The notes beneath the pieces were generated by a model. It did no database searches and had not been told where the DNA came from. It saw only the letters and a list, made by a program, of their open reading frames with translations. The translations under genes were made by a program, and so were the position numbers. Positions 8,901 through 19,000 of a stretch of 41,961 bases of DNA are shown here, in pieces (position 1 is the first letter of the stretch; each line of letters begins with the position of its first letter). The DNA comes from a bacterium (GTDB lineage: Bacteria > Patescibacteriota > Patescibacteriia > JACQRZ01), in assembly GCA_023246095.1 (NCBI GenBank), contig JAHFJA010000008.1, positions 1 to 41,961 of the forward strand, given 5' to 3'.

Positions 8901-10577
8901 AGTTCTGCGACCATTTCGGTTCCTGGGGTTAGTTGTATTAACGCGCCAACTGGTCTTGTCTCATGGTGGCCTGGTGATGGTAATACGAGTGATAGGCAAG
9001 GTACTGATACAGGGCAACTTAATAATGGCGCGACGTTTGCTTCTGGCCAGGTTTCTCAGGGGTTTAGTTTTGATGGGGTCAACGATAGTATGACTGCGAG
9101 TGATGCAGGTTTTCCCAGCGGAAATGCAGATAGGACGATTATCGCTTGGGTAAAGACCGCCGCAACAGGGGAAAAATACTTCCTTTCTTATGGTACCAAT
9201 TCTGCGACGAATGCATTTGCTGTCGGTGTGCTCAATAATAAACTAACAATTGCTCAATCGGGTACTAATATTTCTTCCAACGCCAGCATAAATGATAATA
9301 ATTTTCATCTTGTGGCGGTAACGTATTCTGGAACGGGGGATAGTTATAAGCTATATATCGACGGCGTTCTTGATAAGACAGCTACGATGACAACCTCGAC
9401 TACGTTAGGAGGCTCCCTATACCTTGGAAGATACCTTACTGCCAGTAATTACTTTGCTGGTGTTGTTGATGAAGTAATGGTCTATAATCGCGCGCTGAAT
9501 TTTTCAAATATTAATGCACTATATAACGCTGGGGCAGTATGTCATTCAATTAACGAACTCCTTAATCTTACTGATACTGTTACTCGTCAAACAACCTCAG
9601 TGGACGCAAATCACACTTTGGTTTTCACTACACCTTCAGGCATACCGGAAGATAGTACTCTCACGGTGACATTCCCTACAGGATTTAACCTCTCTACTCT
9701 CACTGAAGATGATGTCGATATTCAAGATGATGGTGTTGATCTAACAACCGCGACAACATGTACTGGTTCCGAAAAGGCGAGTGTTGTAATAAGTGGTCAA
9801 ATAGTGACGGTAACGATTTGTAATAGTGATGGCGGTGCCATCGCTCCCAACAGTGTGGTGACGGTAAAAATCGGTACGAACGCAACTCAGTCGGGGGTTG
9901 GTAGTCATATGATTGCGAATCCAGCAACGGCTGCCAATTACCTCGTCTCTATTGGAGGTACTTTTGGTGAAGCAGAATCCCTCAGTCTCCCTATCGTCGA
10001 TAGTGATCAAGTAACCGAGTCAGCAAGCATCACTCCATATATTACATTTGATCTCGACACAGGTATCAGTGTCGGTGAAACCTTGCCTCCTTACACGGTG
10101 TACTTTGGCAACCTCTCTCCGTTGGTTGTTTCTTCATCAGATCACACCAGTATTAACTCAGTATATTTAGATCTCAATACCAATGCGTATGGCGGAGCAA
10201 TTGTTACCGTCAAAGGCGCGTATGGGGGATTAAAGAGTACAATCGTTAACTCTTTAATTACGACCACTGACTCGGGTACGGCTGTTCCTCTCTCGGCGGG
10301 CACTGAAGGATTCGGTCTATGTATCGCCAGTACTTCAGCGGTAGGGGGAGCTATTACCAAAACGGCACCCTACAATGGAAGCTGTGATGCCACTACTCAC
10401 AATATTGGAGGTATCACCACTTCACCTCGTACGTTGTTCACTAGTGCTGGTGCTCCAGTCGATGGAACAGCTAACGACACGGCCGAAGTGATGTTTAAGA
10501 CCTCTATTGCTCCTACCACAAAAGCAGCGACTGACTACACTGAAGTGATTACTTTTATTGCTACCGGGAGTTTCTAA
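5928..10577 (+). CDS. Giant surface protein 1: two seven-repeat propellers, Fn3, Ig-like, LamG and C-terminal module
   Basis: This 1549-residue protein has a basic N-terminus and one hydrophobic segment (about 14-37) acting as a signal anchor or signal peptide. Two arrays of seven ~50-residue repeats (about 50-406 and 537-904) carry the core DGFARISYYD..NGDLKF.QCTNA.C and are separated by an Fn3-like domain (about 407-535, TTYYWRIRFWD). An Ig-like domain with a VLIGQTLTGHYTY-type opening follows (about 905-1000), then a LamG/concanavalin-like domain (about 1001-1205, LVSWWPGDGN, FSFDGVNDS). The last ~340 residues form a beta-rich module shared with the next two genes and end EVITFIATGSF. No LPXTG or C-terminal membrane segment is present. 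It is probably exposed at the cell surface and adhesive or carbohydrate-binding, which is inference. The next gene starts 3 bp downstream. Confidence 0.85.
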   Translation: MIPKKQKAKKPYRFLPHILSLSFLLASVLGAFLILYLNSRTSDTSAVINNTIATTNITQESSMALGADGFARVTYFGGLSLNLYFVQCTNTACTTKNTTDVDTGGSVGRYSSVAMDTSAGGDGFARISYESQADGDLKFIQCTNADCSTRNTTTLDTVGSVGFYTSTVIDPTDHFARISYTDNTNAHLKYIRCTNASCSTNVMTVVDTASGTAGFSSLALDSSPGGDGFARISEFDASFNLRLVQCTDADCSTHNITVVDSISGRYTSLALDPTDHFARISYYNQATGDLKFAQCTDATCSTHNITTVDSTDDVGWYPSLALDTSVGGDGFARISYYDNTHAFLKYAQCTDATCAGRNVTTIFNTQAVGQNTTIKIDPTDHFARISYLDQTNHAMKFAQCIDAACSGFPPTAPTSLIANTGTATAQVAPADPTALTSSDIVFSAIYHDPDTEAGLQYQLQVATDNLFNSIVYDSGANISLAANAVDGARSSDISSPAVFAQNTTYYWRIRFWDAGNTGTGAWSPSGGSAASFKTNPDLSITLTDLDYSTDLSGLYSSIAVGLDGFSRISYYNQTTGDLKYVQCTNATCSTRVLTTIDSTGDVGMYTSIKVASDGFARISYYDNTNGDLKFVKCGDAACTPGSATFTTIDSATQVGQYTSLVLGSDGFARISYYDATPGNKGAGTIQDLKFVQCTNATCSTNVISTVDSTGNVGMYTSLALGSDGFARISYYDSTNADLKFAQCTNATCSTNVLTTVDSFRTVGSYSSIAMASDGFARISYSNPNDGDLKFAQCTNATCSTNVLTTVDSVGTVGDYTSLSMASDGFARISYYDATNTAVKVAACTNTACSTNTLTTIQTGGNVGQYTAMTLVSDIPQITYFHGLPHYDLTLAQCSTSTCAAAVVNIAPTANSVSITGTVLIGQTLTGHYTYADTESDPQGTSTFRWLRDGATAISGATALTYTIVPADMGHTVVFEVTPVATTGTTPGTPVPSSATISVPGVSCINAPTGLVSWWPGDGNTSDRQGTDTGQLNNGATFASGQVSQGFSFDGVNDSMTASDAGFPSGNADRTIIAWVKTAATGEKYFLSYGTNSATNAFAVGVLNNKLTIAQSGTNISSNASINDNNFHLVAVTYSGTGDSYKLYIDGVLDKTATMTTSTTLGGSLYLGRYLTASNYFAGVVDEVMVYNRALNFSNINALYNAGAVCHSINELLNLTDTVTRQTTSVDANHTLVFTTPSGIPEDSTLTVTFPTGFNLSTLTEDDVDIQDDGVDLTTATTCTGSEKASVVISGQIVTVTICNSDGGAIAPNSVVTVKIGTNATQSGVGSHMIANPATAANYLVSIGGTFGEAESLSLPIVDSDQVTESASITPYITFDLDTGISVGETLPPYTVYFGNLSPLVVSSSDHTSINSVYLDLNTNAYGGAIVTVKGAYGGLKSTIVNSLITTTDSGTAVPLSAGTEGFGLCIASTSAVGGAITKTAPYNGSCDATTHNIGGITTSPRTLFTSAGAPVDGTANDTAEVMFKTSIAPTTKAATDYTEVITFIATGSF
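6075..7146 (+). repeat. Seven-repeat array 1A (predicted beta-propeller)
   Basis: Seven units are counted by their core motifs, here alternating DGFARISY and DHFARISY-type. Most units have a Cx4C pair (e.g. CTDATC). Unit length is about 50 residues. Confidence 0.75.
7536..8640 (+). repeat. Seven-repeat array 1B (predicted beta-propeller)
   Basis: There are six clear units with DGF-A/S-RISY and a seventh degenerate one (DIPQITYF). Adjacent units 4 and 5 are nearly identical in DNA at a 150-bp offset (around 8141 and 8291), pointing to recent unit duplication. Confidence 0.75.
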
Positions 10578-10580
10578 AAT

Positions 10581-13500
10581 ATGCTAAAGAAAAAACACTT
10601 TAATTTTCCGCTGTTACTTTCTGTATTGATTCTGGTGGTTGGAGTCACTACATTTCTTTTTCTACAAACCAAAGATACTCCCACAGAGGCAAGTAGTACG
10701 GTGATAAACTCTATTGATACCACAGGGGATGTTGGGTTAAATTCCTCCATTGCTATTGATACTTCTCCGGGGGCTCCCGATAATTTTCCGTACATTAGTT
10801 ATTTCGATCAAACAAACCAAGATTTGAAATACATAAAATGTGGCGACGCTGCATGTACACCAGCAACCAATATTGTCACCACGATTGAAGGTCAAGTTGT
10901 GGGATCGCCTGCTGTTGCAGCTACTCAAACAGGACTGCACACCTCTATTGTAATCGGTTCCGATCACTTTGCTCGAATTTCGTATTACAGTATAACGAAC
11001 AATGCCCCGGCAGCTAACTTTAGTTTACGGTTTGTTAAATGTCTTAATATTGAATGTCGTAGTACCACAACGAGTCCTGCGGGGATACCTACGAATTCTC
11101 CTGTTGATTTAGGTACTGCGGAAAACTCTCCCACATCAATTGCACTTGATAATTCTGGGTTCCCGAGAATCACTTTCAGTAAAAGTAATGGAACAGGGAG
11201 TGGTTTGAATATTATTCAGTGCTCAAGTGCCGATTGCTCGACAGGAAAAACCCCTGTTGAATTAGACGGTTCTGCGGCGGTGGTAGGGTCCGCTTCGTCG
11301 ATTGCTGTAGGCTCTGATAATTTGACTAGAGTAGCCTACAACGATCAAACAAATACGAACCTAAAGTTTATTAAATGTGCAACAGTGACGTGTACTACAT
11401 CAGAAACAAAGACAGTGCTTGATGGTGCAACTCCTGCAACAACAGTTGGGTATAATCCTTCAATGAAACTTAGCACATCTAATCTTCCTCGAATTAGTTA
11501 CTTTGATGTAACGACTTCAAATCAACATTATAAATACGCCGAGTGTACGGTTGATGATTGTACGGGTACGGTAAACATCACTCAACTTGATCCAGAAATA
11601 GTTACCGACAGTGGAGGTTCTATTTCATCTTTGACACTAGGTACTGACGGTATCCCTAGTATCGCATATCAGTCAATTCAAAAATTGAAGTTTATTCGAT
11701 GTTCTGATACCTCATGTACTTCAAAAAACATACTATTTTTAGATAGTACTGGAAACGTGGGAGCTGATAATTCAATTGCGTTCGGGGCAGATGGATTTCC
11801 TCGTATAAGCTATCGTGATCAGACGAATGCAGATTTGAAATATATTCAATGTACCGATGCAACATGCGGTCGTGTTCCAAGTGCACCCACTTCCCTTTTA
11901 ATGAACGTCATAGAAAATGGTGCTCTCACTCAATTTAACACCACAGACAGTGGGAGGTTGGCACTGACTTCCAAAGAACTTGTTGTTACCGCAGTAAACA
12001 ATGATCTGGACCTGGCAGATGTTGTCGATAAGTATGAAGTTCAAGTAGCTACCGATAATGCTTTCTCCAGTATTGTTTATGATTCTGGATCGACGGGAAC
12101 AAGTATGGCATCGAGGGCGAATGGGGCTCAATCCGCCCAGATTGAAGTACCTGCCGCTATATCTGAAAATACAACGTACTATTGGAGGATACGGTTTTGG
12201 GATCACGCAGGAAACGCAGGTGATTTTTCACCATCAGGGGCTGGGGCAGCTAGTTTCAAGACAAGTGCTGGACTTACTCCTGTTATAAACAATATCGATA
12301 CAACAGGGGATGTAGGTCAATATTCTTCCATTGTTATCTATCCAACAGACGGTTTTGCACGAATCAGTTATTATGATGCGACCAATGGAGATCTAAAATT
12401 TAAACGATGTACAAATGCAGATTGTACGACGGCAGTTACCACTACCGTTGATAGTACGGGTATTATTGGACAACATACCGCGTTGGCATTAAATTCATCA
12501 GGGTTGGCAAGAATTGTTTACTATAATGCGACATTGGGTGGTCCATTTGGACCTGTCGGAGATGTAAAATATGTAGAGTGTCTCGATGCAGATTGTTCGA
12601 CAGGCAATAGAAATATCACTACTATTGCCACATCTGGTGATGTAGGTCAGTTTGCATCCATTGCTATAAGCTCTGTATCTGACGGAGAACTTGCAAGTAT
12701 TAGTTATTATAATACATCTGGCGGATTTCCATCGGGACCGGGTGATCTTATTTTTGTAAAATGCCCCAATACCGCTTGTACAGGAAGTTCTTCTGTTAAT
12801 CTTGATACTGTAGGGAACACTGGCTCCTACACGTCTCTAAAATTGAGTACCACTGCAGGAACTATTGATTATCCTCGCATCAGTTTTTATGATACTACCA
12901 ATGGAAATCTCAGGTTCGTACGATGTGGCGATAAAACATGTACACCAGCAAGCGCAACATTTACCAATGTTGACGGGGTGTCTCCTGTAACCAATGTGGG
13001 ACAATACACATCACTTTCTCTCACCTCAACGGACATCCCCTATATCAGCTATTATGATGTGACAAATGGAGATCTAAAGTTGGTGATCTGTGGCGATGTT
13101 ACTTGTTCGAGCGGAAATACTTTTCCTGTTTTGGATACCACAGGAGATGTGGGGAAATATACGTCTCTTAGTCTTACTGTCACCGGTATACCGCGGATTA
13201 GTTATTATGATGTAACTAATACTGCGCTTAAGTTTGCAACGTGTTCCGATACTGTGTGTACTTCCAGTACTATGACAACCCTTAATAAGGTGGGTAATAT
13301 GGGTCAATACAGTTCTCTCTCTTTAGGTGCTGATTCATTTGCGCGGGTTAGTTATTATGATGCATCTAATGGTGATTTAAAGTTTGCGTTGTGCACGACA
13401 GGAAGTTGTACTGCACCTACCAACACTCCTCCCACCACCCCTACCACCCTCTATGCAAACACCGCCGCAAACACCGCACAGTCCGGCGTTGCAAGCCCGG

Positions 13501-15953
13501 CAACCCTAAACTCTACCAGTGTCGTTTTTTCTGCGGTACACAATGATCCTGATGGAGACGCAACAGATAAGTACGAATTGCAAATCGATAACAATAATGA
13601 CTTTTCGAGTTTACTCTATGACTCGGAACAGACAGGTCTTGTTGGTACAACTCTTACTTCAACTTCCAGTGGAAGTCGTACCCCTACTCCTGATATAAGT
13701 ATTCTTGCAAATGGTGCAAACTCGGGAGCCGTACTCAATAACTTTTCCGGAGGAGTGCCTACGCCAAATACGGTGTACTACTGGCGTATTCGTTTTTGGG
13801 ATATCAATGGCGCGAGAGGGGATTTTTCACCGGATATCGGGGGTGCTGCCCAATTCACGGTGATTATAGGGGGCGCACCAACCGCACCAACTGCACTGTA
13901 TGCAAACACATCTGTGATAGGAGCACAGTCGGGTCGGGATAATCCAACTAATCTTGCATCAACCAGCGTAGTTTTCTCAGCCATTCATAATGACCCTGAC
14001 GCAAATGCAGCAAACAAATATGAATTGCAGATTGATGATGATAATGATTTTTCAAGCGTGATCTATGATTCCGGATCATTGGGAACGAGTATGACATCAA
14101 CGACGGATGGCAGTCGGACCCATACTCCCGATATCGGTATCTTGGCTGCCGGTGGGGGGGTAACGAATACATTGGTTGGAGGTGTTCCTTCACTCAATAC
14201 TACTTATTTCTGGCGTATTAAATTTTGGGATACCGATTCTAATGTAGGCGCCTATTCCCCTAGTGGTGTCGATGCTGCATATTTCATAGTTTCTACTACA
14301 AACTGCGCAACTCCTCCAACAGGATTAGTTTCGTGGTGGCCAGGAGATAATAATAGTTCTGATATGCAAGGTACCCATCCAGGCATCTTAACAGGAGGCA
14401 CTACATTTAACTCAGCAAAAGTTGCACAAGGATTTAGTTTTGATGGGGTGAATGATTCTGTGAGTATGACAGATACTGGTTTTCCTAGTGGAACACAAGA
14501 TCGAACATTATCTGCATGGATTAAGACATCTGCAACAGGAGAAAAATATTTCCTATCCTATGGTACTGATGTTGCGACACAAGCGTTTGGATTTGGAGTA
14601 TTAAACAACAAACTCACGGTGACTCAGTCAGGTAGTTCTATCTCATCTAGTGCAAGCGTAAACAGCAATGTATTTCATCATGTTGCCGTCACCTATAGTG
14701 CAACAGGTGATACTTACAAACTTTATATTGATGGAGTGCAAGATGGTACAGGGACAATGACAACCTCGACAGTGTTAAGCGGTTCTCTTTTTCTCGGACG
14801 ATATGTGACAGCAACGAATTTTTTCGCTGGTATTGTGGATGAGCCTATGATATTTAATCGCGCATTGTCACTCTCTGAAATTAATTCGATGTATCTTATG
14901 GGCTCGACGGGAGTATGTAAACCGTCGTTGAATGTTTTCAACATGGCCGATACCCTTACTCGTCAAGCTAAAACAGCAGACTCGAACCACACACTGATCC
15001 TTACTACTCCAAAAGGTATCCCTGATTCTTCTACTTTTACTATCACATTTCCTGCAGGATTTAATCTGACTACTCTCACTGAAGATGATATCGATATCCA
15101 AGATGATGGTGTTGATCTCACTACCGCCCCCGATTGTACTGGTTCTGAAAAAGCGAGTGTTTCGATTAGTGGTCAGGTGATCACGGTGACAATTTGTAAT
15201 GGTGATGGCGGTGCGATCGCCCCAAATAGTGTAGTGACAGTAAAAATTGGTACCAACGCAACACAATCAGGTACTGGTAGTCATACCATATCCAATCCAT
15301 CGTCGGTCGCTAACTATGTGATTTCTATCGGCGGTACCTTTGGAGAAACAGGATCCCTCAGTCTCCCTATTGTTGATAGTGATCAAGTAAATGAGTCAGC
15401 AAGTATCACTCCTTATATTACCTTTGATCTTGACACGGGTATCAGTGTTGGTGAGACTCCAACTCCTTACACTGTGTACTTTGGCAACCTATCTCCTTTG
15501 GTTGTCTCATCGTCGGATCACACCAGTATCAACTCGGTATATTTAGACCTCAACACCAATGCTGTAGGCGGAGCAATCGTTACTGTCAAAGGGGCATATG
15601 GAGGATTGAAGAGCACTATGGTTAACTCTCTTATCACCACCACTGACTCGGGTACGGCAGTTCCTCTCTCGGCAGGAACGGAAGGATTTGGTTTATGTAT
15701 CGCCAACACCTCGACGGTAGGGGGAACTATCACCAAAACCGCCCCATACAACGGAAGTTGTGATGCAACAACACACAATATCGGAGGTATCACTATTTCA
15801 CCACGTACGTTGTTCACTAGTTCAGGCGCACCGGTCGATGGTACAGACAACAATACTGCCGAAGTGATGTTTAAGACCTCTATATCTCCTACCACAAAAG
15901 CAGCGATTGATTATACTGAGGTCGTTACCTTTATTGCAACGGGGAGCTTTTAA
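10581..15953 (+). CDS. Giant surface protein 2: two seven-repeat propellers, three Fn3-like domains, LamG and C-terminal module
   Basis: This 1790-residue paralogue of the preceding gene starts 3 bp after its stop, so the two are probably co-transcribed. It has an N-terminal basic stretch and one hydrophobic segment (about 5-28). Seven divergent repeats (about 39-433) are followed by an Fn3-like domain (434-563) and seven further repeats (about 566-947). Two tandem Fn3-like domains come next (about 948-1096 and 1097-1238, each with YYWRIRFWD or YFWRIKFWD), then a LamG-like domain (about 1241-1447) and the C-terminal module (about 1450-1790, ending EVVTFIATGSF). The C-terminal module is almost the same protein sequence as in protein 1, while the propeller repeats have diverged strongly. 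The role is presumably surface display of binding domains; the ligand is unknown. Confidence 0.85.
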   Translation: MLKKKHFNFPLLLSVLILVVGVTTFLFLQTKDTPTEASSTVINSIDTTGDVGLNSSIAIDTSPGAPDNFPYISYFDQTNQDLKYIKCGDAACTPATNIVTTIEGQVVGSPAVAATQTGLHTSIVIGSDHFARISYYSITNNAPAANFSLRFVKCLNIECRSTTTSPAGIPTNSPVDLGTAENSPTSIALDNSGFPRITFSKSNGTGSGLNIIQCSSADCSTGKTPVELDGSAAVVGSASSIAVGSDNLTRVAYNDQTNTNLKFIKCATVTCTTSETKTVLDGATPATTVGYNPSMKLSTSNLPRISYFDVTTSNQHYKYAECTVDDCTGTVNITQLDPEIVTDSGGSISSLTLGTDGIPSIAYQSIQKLKFIRCSDTSCTSKNILFLDSTGNVGADNSIAFGADGFPRISYRDQTNADLKYIQCTDATCGRVPSAPTSLLMNVIENGALTQFNTTDSGRLALTSKELVVTAVNNDLDLADVVDKYEVQVATDNAFSSIVYDSGSTGTSMASRANGAQSAQIEVPAAISENTTYYWRIRFWDHAGNAGDFSPSGAGAASFKTSAGLTPVINNIDTTGDVGQYSSIVIYPTDGFARISYYDATNGDLKFKRCTNADCTTAVTTTVDSTGIIGQHTALALNSSGLARIVYYNATLGGPFGPVGDVKYVECLDADCSTGNRNITTIATSGDVGQFASIAISSVSDGELASISYYNTSGGFPSGPGDLIFVKCPNTACTGSSSVNLDTVGNTGSYTSLKLSTTAGTIDYPRISFYDTTNGNLRFVRCGDKTCTPASATFTNVDGVSPVTNVGQYTSLSLTSTDIPYISYYDVTNGDLKLVICGDVTCSSGNTFPVLDTTGDVGKYTSLSLTVTGIPRISYYDVTNTALKFATCSDTVCTSSTMTTLNKVGNMGQYSSLSLGADSFARVSYYDASNGDLKFALCTTGSCTAPTNTPPTTPTTLYANTAANTAQSGVASPATLNSTSVVFSAVHNDPDGDATDKYELQIDNNNDFSSLLYDSEQTGLVGTTLTSTSSGSRTPTPDISILANGANSGAVLNNFSGGVPTPNTVYYWRIRFWDINGARGDFSPDIGGAAQFTVIIGGAPTAPTALYANTSVIGAQSGRDNPTNLASTSVVFSAIHNDPDANAANKYELQIDDDNDFSSVIYDSGSLGTSMTSTTDGSRTHTPDIGILAAGGGVTNTLVGGVPSLNTTYFWRIKFWDTDSNVGAYSPSGVDAAYFIVSTTNCATPPTGLVSWWPGDNNSSDMQGTHPGILTGGTTFNSAKVAQGFSFDGVNDSVSMTDTGFPSGTQDRTLSAWIKTSATGEKYFLSYGTDVATQAFGFGVLNNKLTVTQSGSSISSSASVNSNVFHHVAVTYSATGDTYKLYIDGVQDGTGTMTTSTVLSGSLFLGRYVTATNFFAGIVDEPMIFNRALSLSEINSMYLMGSTGVCKPSLNVFNMADTLTRQAKTADSNHTLILTTPKGIPDSSTFTITFPAGFNLTTLTEDDIDIQDDGVDLTTAPDCTGSEKASVSISGQVITVTICNGDGGAIAPNSVVTVKIGTNATQSGTGSHTISNPSSVANYVISIGGTFGETGSLSLPIVDSDQVNESASITPYITFDLDTGISVGETPTPYTVYFGNLSPLVVSSSDHTSINSVYLDLNTNAVGGAIVTVKGAYGGLKSTMVNSLITTTDSGTAVPLSAGTEGFGLCIANTSTVGGTITKTAPYNGSCDATTHNIGGITISPRTLFTSSGAPVDGTDNNTAEVMFKTSISPTTKAAIDYTEVVTFIATGSF
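10695..11877 (+). repeat. Seven-repeat array 2A (predicted beta-propeller)
   Basis: Seven divergent units are recognised by DNFPYISY, DHFARISY, SGFPRITF, DNLTRVAY, SNLPRISY, DGIPSIAY and DGFPRISY. Each is followed by a Cx4C pair. Confidence 0.75.
12276..13420 (+). repeat. Seven-repeat array 2B (predicted beta-propeller)
   Basis: Seven units are recognised by DGFARISY, SGLARIVY, ELASISY, DYPRISF, DIPYISY, TGIPRISY and DSFARVSY. Each has a Cx4C pair. Confidence 0.75.
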
Positions 15954-15999
15954 AGTGTAAAAGGGATTATGAGGGGTAGCTGATGTAGAGAGGGTATGG

Positions 16000-16005
16000 T
16001 ATAGT
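16000..16005 (+). promoter_or_regulatory. Extended -10 promoter of the third giant gene
   Basis: TATAGT is preceded by TGG. No good -35 is visible at 17 bp. A start near 16012 would give a leader of about 47 nt ending in a pyrimidine-rich stretch directly before the ATG at 16059. Confidence 0.5.
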
Positions 16006-16058
16006 TAAAATATACAATCCGTCGCTAAAGACCCGGTTTCAACCCTCTTTTTCTTTCT

Positions 16059-19000
16059 ATGATACAGAAGAAACATTTTCGACTTACAGCCCTTTTTTCG
16101 GTGCTTCTTCTTATTATTGGAGCAACTGCATTCCTATTTATACAAAGTAACAATACTCCGACGTACGCCACGACTATTACTACAGTAGATACGGTCGGTG
16201 ATGTAGGATCGTATCCGTCTACTGCGATTGCTTCATCTGACGGATTTGCTCGTATTAGTTATTATGATACTACCAATGGTGATCTAAAATTCGTCCAATG
16301 CACCAACGCCTTATGCTCAACACACAATATTACAACAGTTGACTCGACTGGTGATGTGGGATGGTATACGTCAATCGCGCTCGATTCAAATAATTTAGCC
16401 TTTATCAGCTATTATGATGCTACCAATGGTGATCTAAAATTCGTTCAATGTACCAACGCGGCATGCTCTACTAGCAATATTACCACAGTCGACTCGACTG
16501 GTGATGTAGGAACAGGTTCTTCTCTTAAGATCGCATCCGACGGATTTGCCCGTATCGCTTATACTGATACTACTAATGCTGATATTAAATTCGCCCAGTG
16601 CACCAACGCCGCATGTACAACGAAGACTATTACCTCTGTAATTACACTCCCAAATGCCTCTGGTGTTATTTCGCTCGCTCTTAACTCTAGTGATCTTGCG
16701 CGATTCACCTACTATGATTTTGGTGTTAGCGATCTTATATTCGTCCAGTGCACCAACGCCGCATGCTCTACTAAAAATACCACCACAGTCGACTCGACCG
16801 GTATTGTAGGGTCAAGTTCATCGTTAGTTCTTAACTCTAGTGACTTGGCGCGAATCAGTTATTTTGATCAAACTAACGGCGATCTCAAATTTGCAGAGTG
16901 CACCAATAGTGTGTGTTCAACTAAAAATATTACTACAGTAGACGCGACTGGTGTCGCAGGAGTGCAATCCTCAATTACTTTGGCTTCCGATGGTTTTGCG
17001 CGGATTAGCTATGTTAGCAATGGTGGCGGGCTTAAGTTTATTGGCTGTCTCACTAGTAATTGTGCATCAAGATTCAATACCACCGTAGATGTTTCAGCAG
17101 CGCAATTTGGAGCTCCATCAATCGCATTGGGGTCTGATGGGTTTGCACGGATTAGCTACTATTATGGAGGTAATGCAGGTTTAAATTTCGTTCAATGTAC
17201 GAACAATGCCTGTAATAGTAATCAAGCCCCCTCTGCCCCTGACACATTATTTGCAAACGTTAGTACGACGGGTGCAGCGACAGGGAGTGCGAATCCTACT
17301 AATTTGAGTCTAAAAGCCGTATCATTTACTGCCATCCATCGCGATCTTGGCGAAGATGCGGCAAATAAGTATAGGTTACAAATTTCAACCAATTCGGATT
17401 TTTCAGTTACCGGGGCCTATGTATATGATAGTGGTTCAGCGGGAACTCCTCTCCCAGCCAACGTATCAAATAATGCACGATCAACAAGTATAGGAAGTCC
17501 ATATCTTGCTCTTACTGGGGGCACCACATACTATTGGCGCATTGCTTTTTATGATACTTCTGGAAATGTTGGACCATTTTCAACAGAGACAGCAACATTT
17601 ACCACAGTGACCACACCTACACCAAGCACAAGTCTTGCCGACGGAGATTTAATTGCCGGTACGATAGGCAATTATGCAAGTCTAGGTATTGGGGGAGATG
17701 GTTTCCCTCGCATTGCTTACCAATATATAACAGGTCTTGATCTTTATTATGTGCAGTGTTTTGACGCAGTGTGTGGAACGCATGCCACAACAGTACTAGA
17801 AACAACTAATAGTGTGGGGGCATACATATCTATGTATACTGATCCTGTGGACGGATTTTCTCGTATTAGTTATCAAGATTCGACAAATGGAGACCTAAAA
17901 TTCATCCGTTGTACCAATGCTTCTTGCAGTACAAAAAATTCTAGATTGGTTGATTCAACAAATGTTACTGGTTTGTATACTTCTATAGCGCGAGGATCAG
18001 GTGGGTTCCCTCAAATTAGTTACTATGACTCGACTTTGGGAGACCTAAAGTTTGTGCAATGTGCTGACGCAGACTGCTTGACGGTATATAATTCAAGTAA
18101 CGTTATTGTTGCGAGCGGCACTACTTCAATCACTCTTGATTCGACCGGTGATGTTGGGCAATACACTTCGTTATCTATTGACAGTAATGGGTTTCCACGA
18201 ATTGCCTATTATGATGTCACAAACACAGATTTAAAACTGGTGCGATGTGGAAATAATGGCTCTGTGTTTTGTACAACGGGAAATGTTGTTGTGGGTGTGG
18301 ATGTTAGTGGAAATAATGAAGGACAATTTGAATCGCTCGCGTTGGATAGCCATAACTGTGAAAGCATTAGTTATCATGAAGGGGGGAGCGGAGATTTGAG
18401 ATTTGCTCGATATGCCTGGAATGGTTCAGCTTGTGACTCGTCGCCCACACTAACGACATTAGATACGGCGGGTGTTACAGGACAATATACATCAATTAAA
18501 ATGGGTGCTGGCGATATTCCTTCCATCGCGTATGTGAATGCCAGTAACCCAAACTTGAGATTTATACGATGCCCTAATGCTGCTTGTACTTCGCCAAGTC
18601 CAATCAATCTTGACGGAACTGTTGGATCAGGGGTATATGCGAGTCTTATTATAGGAAACTCTGGTACATATACAAACGATAATTTACCTAGAGTAGCGTA
18701 TATACGTGGTTCCGATCTCTACATAGCTGTTTGCTACAATACAGGGTGTCTTCCCAACCAAGGACCTAGTGCTCCAGCATCTCTCCTTGTAAACACCACT
18801 GCAAATGGTGCCCAAACAGCAGACTGTTCTCCTTCGTCCGGAAAACCGAATTGTACAAATCCTATTGATCTTGCATCCACGAGTCTCACTTTTTCTGCAG
18901 TAGGAAGCGATGTTGATCTTGAAAATATGAATAAGTACGAATTACAGATTTCAATATACCCTGACTTTAATACCTTGAAATACGATAGCGGTACAGCAGG

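Noticed and set aside
14868-15895. Long minus-strand open frames within the C-terminal module of giant protein 2
   Set aside because: They are shadows of biased codon use in the plus-strand gene. Their translations have no family features and similar shadows occur at the matching place in protein 1.
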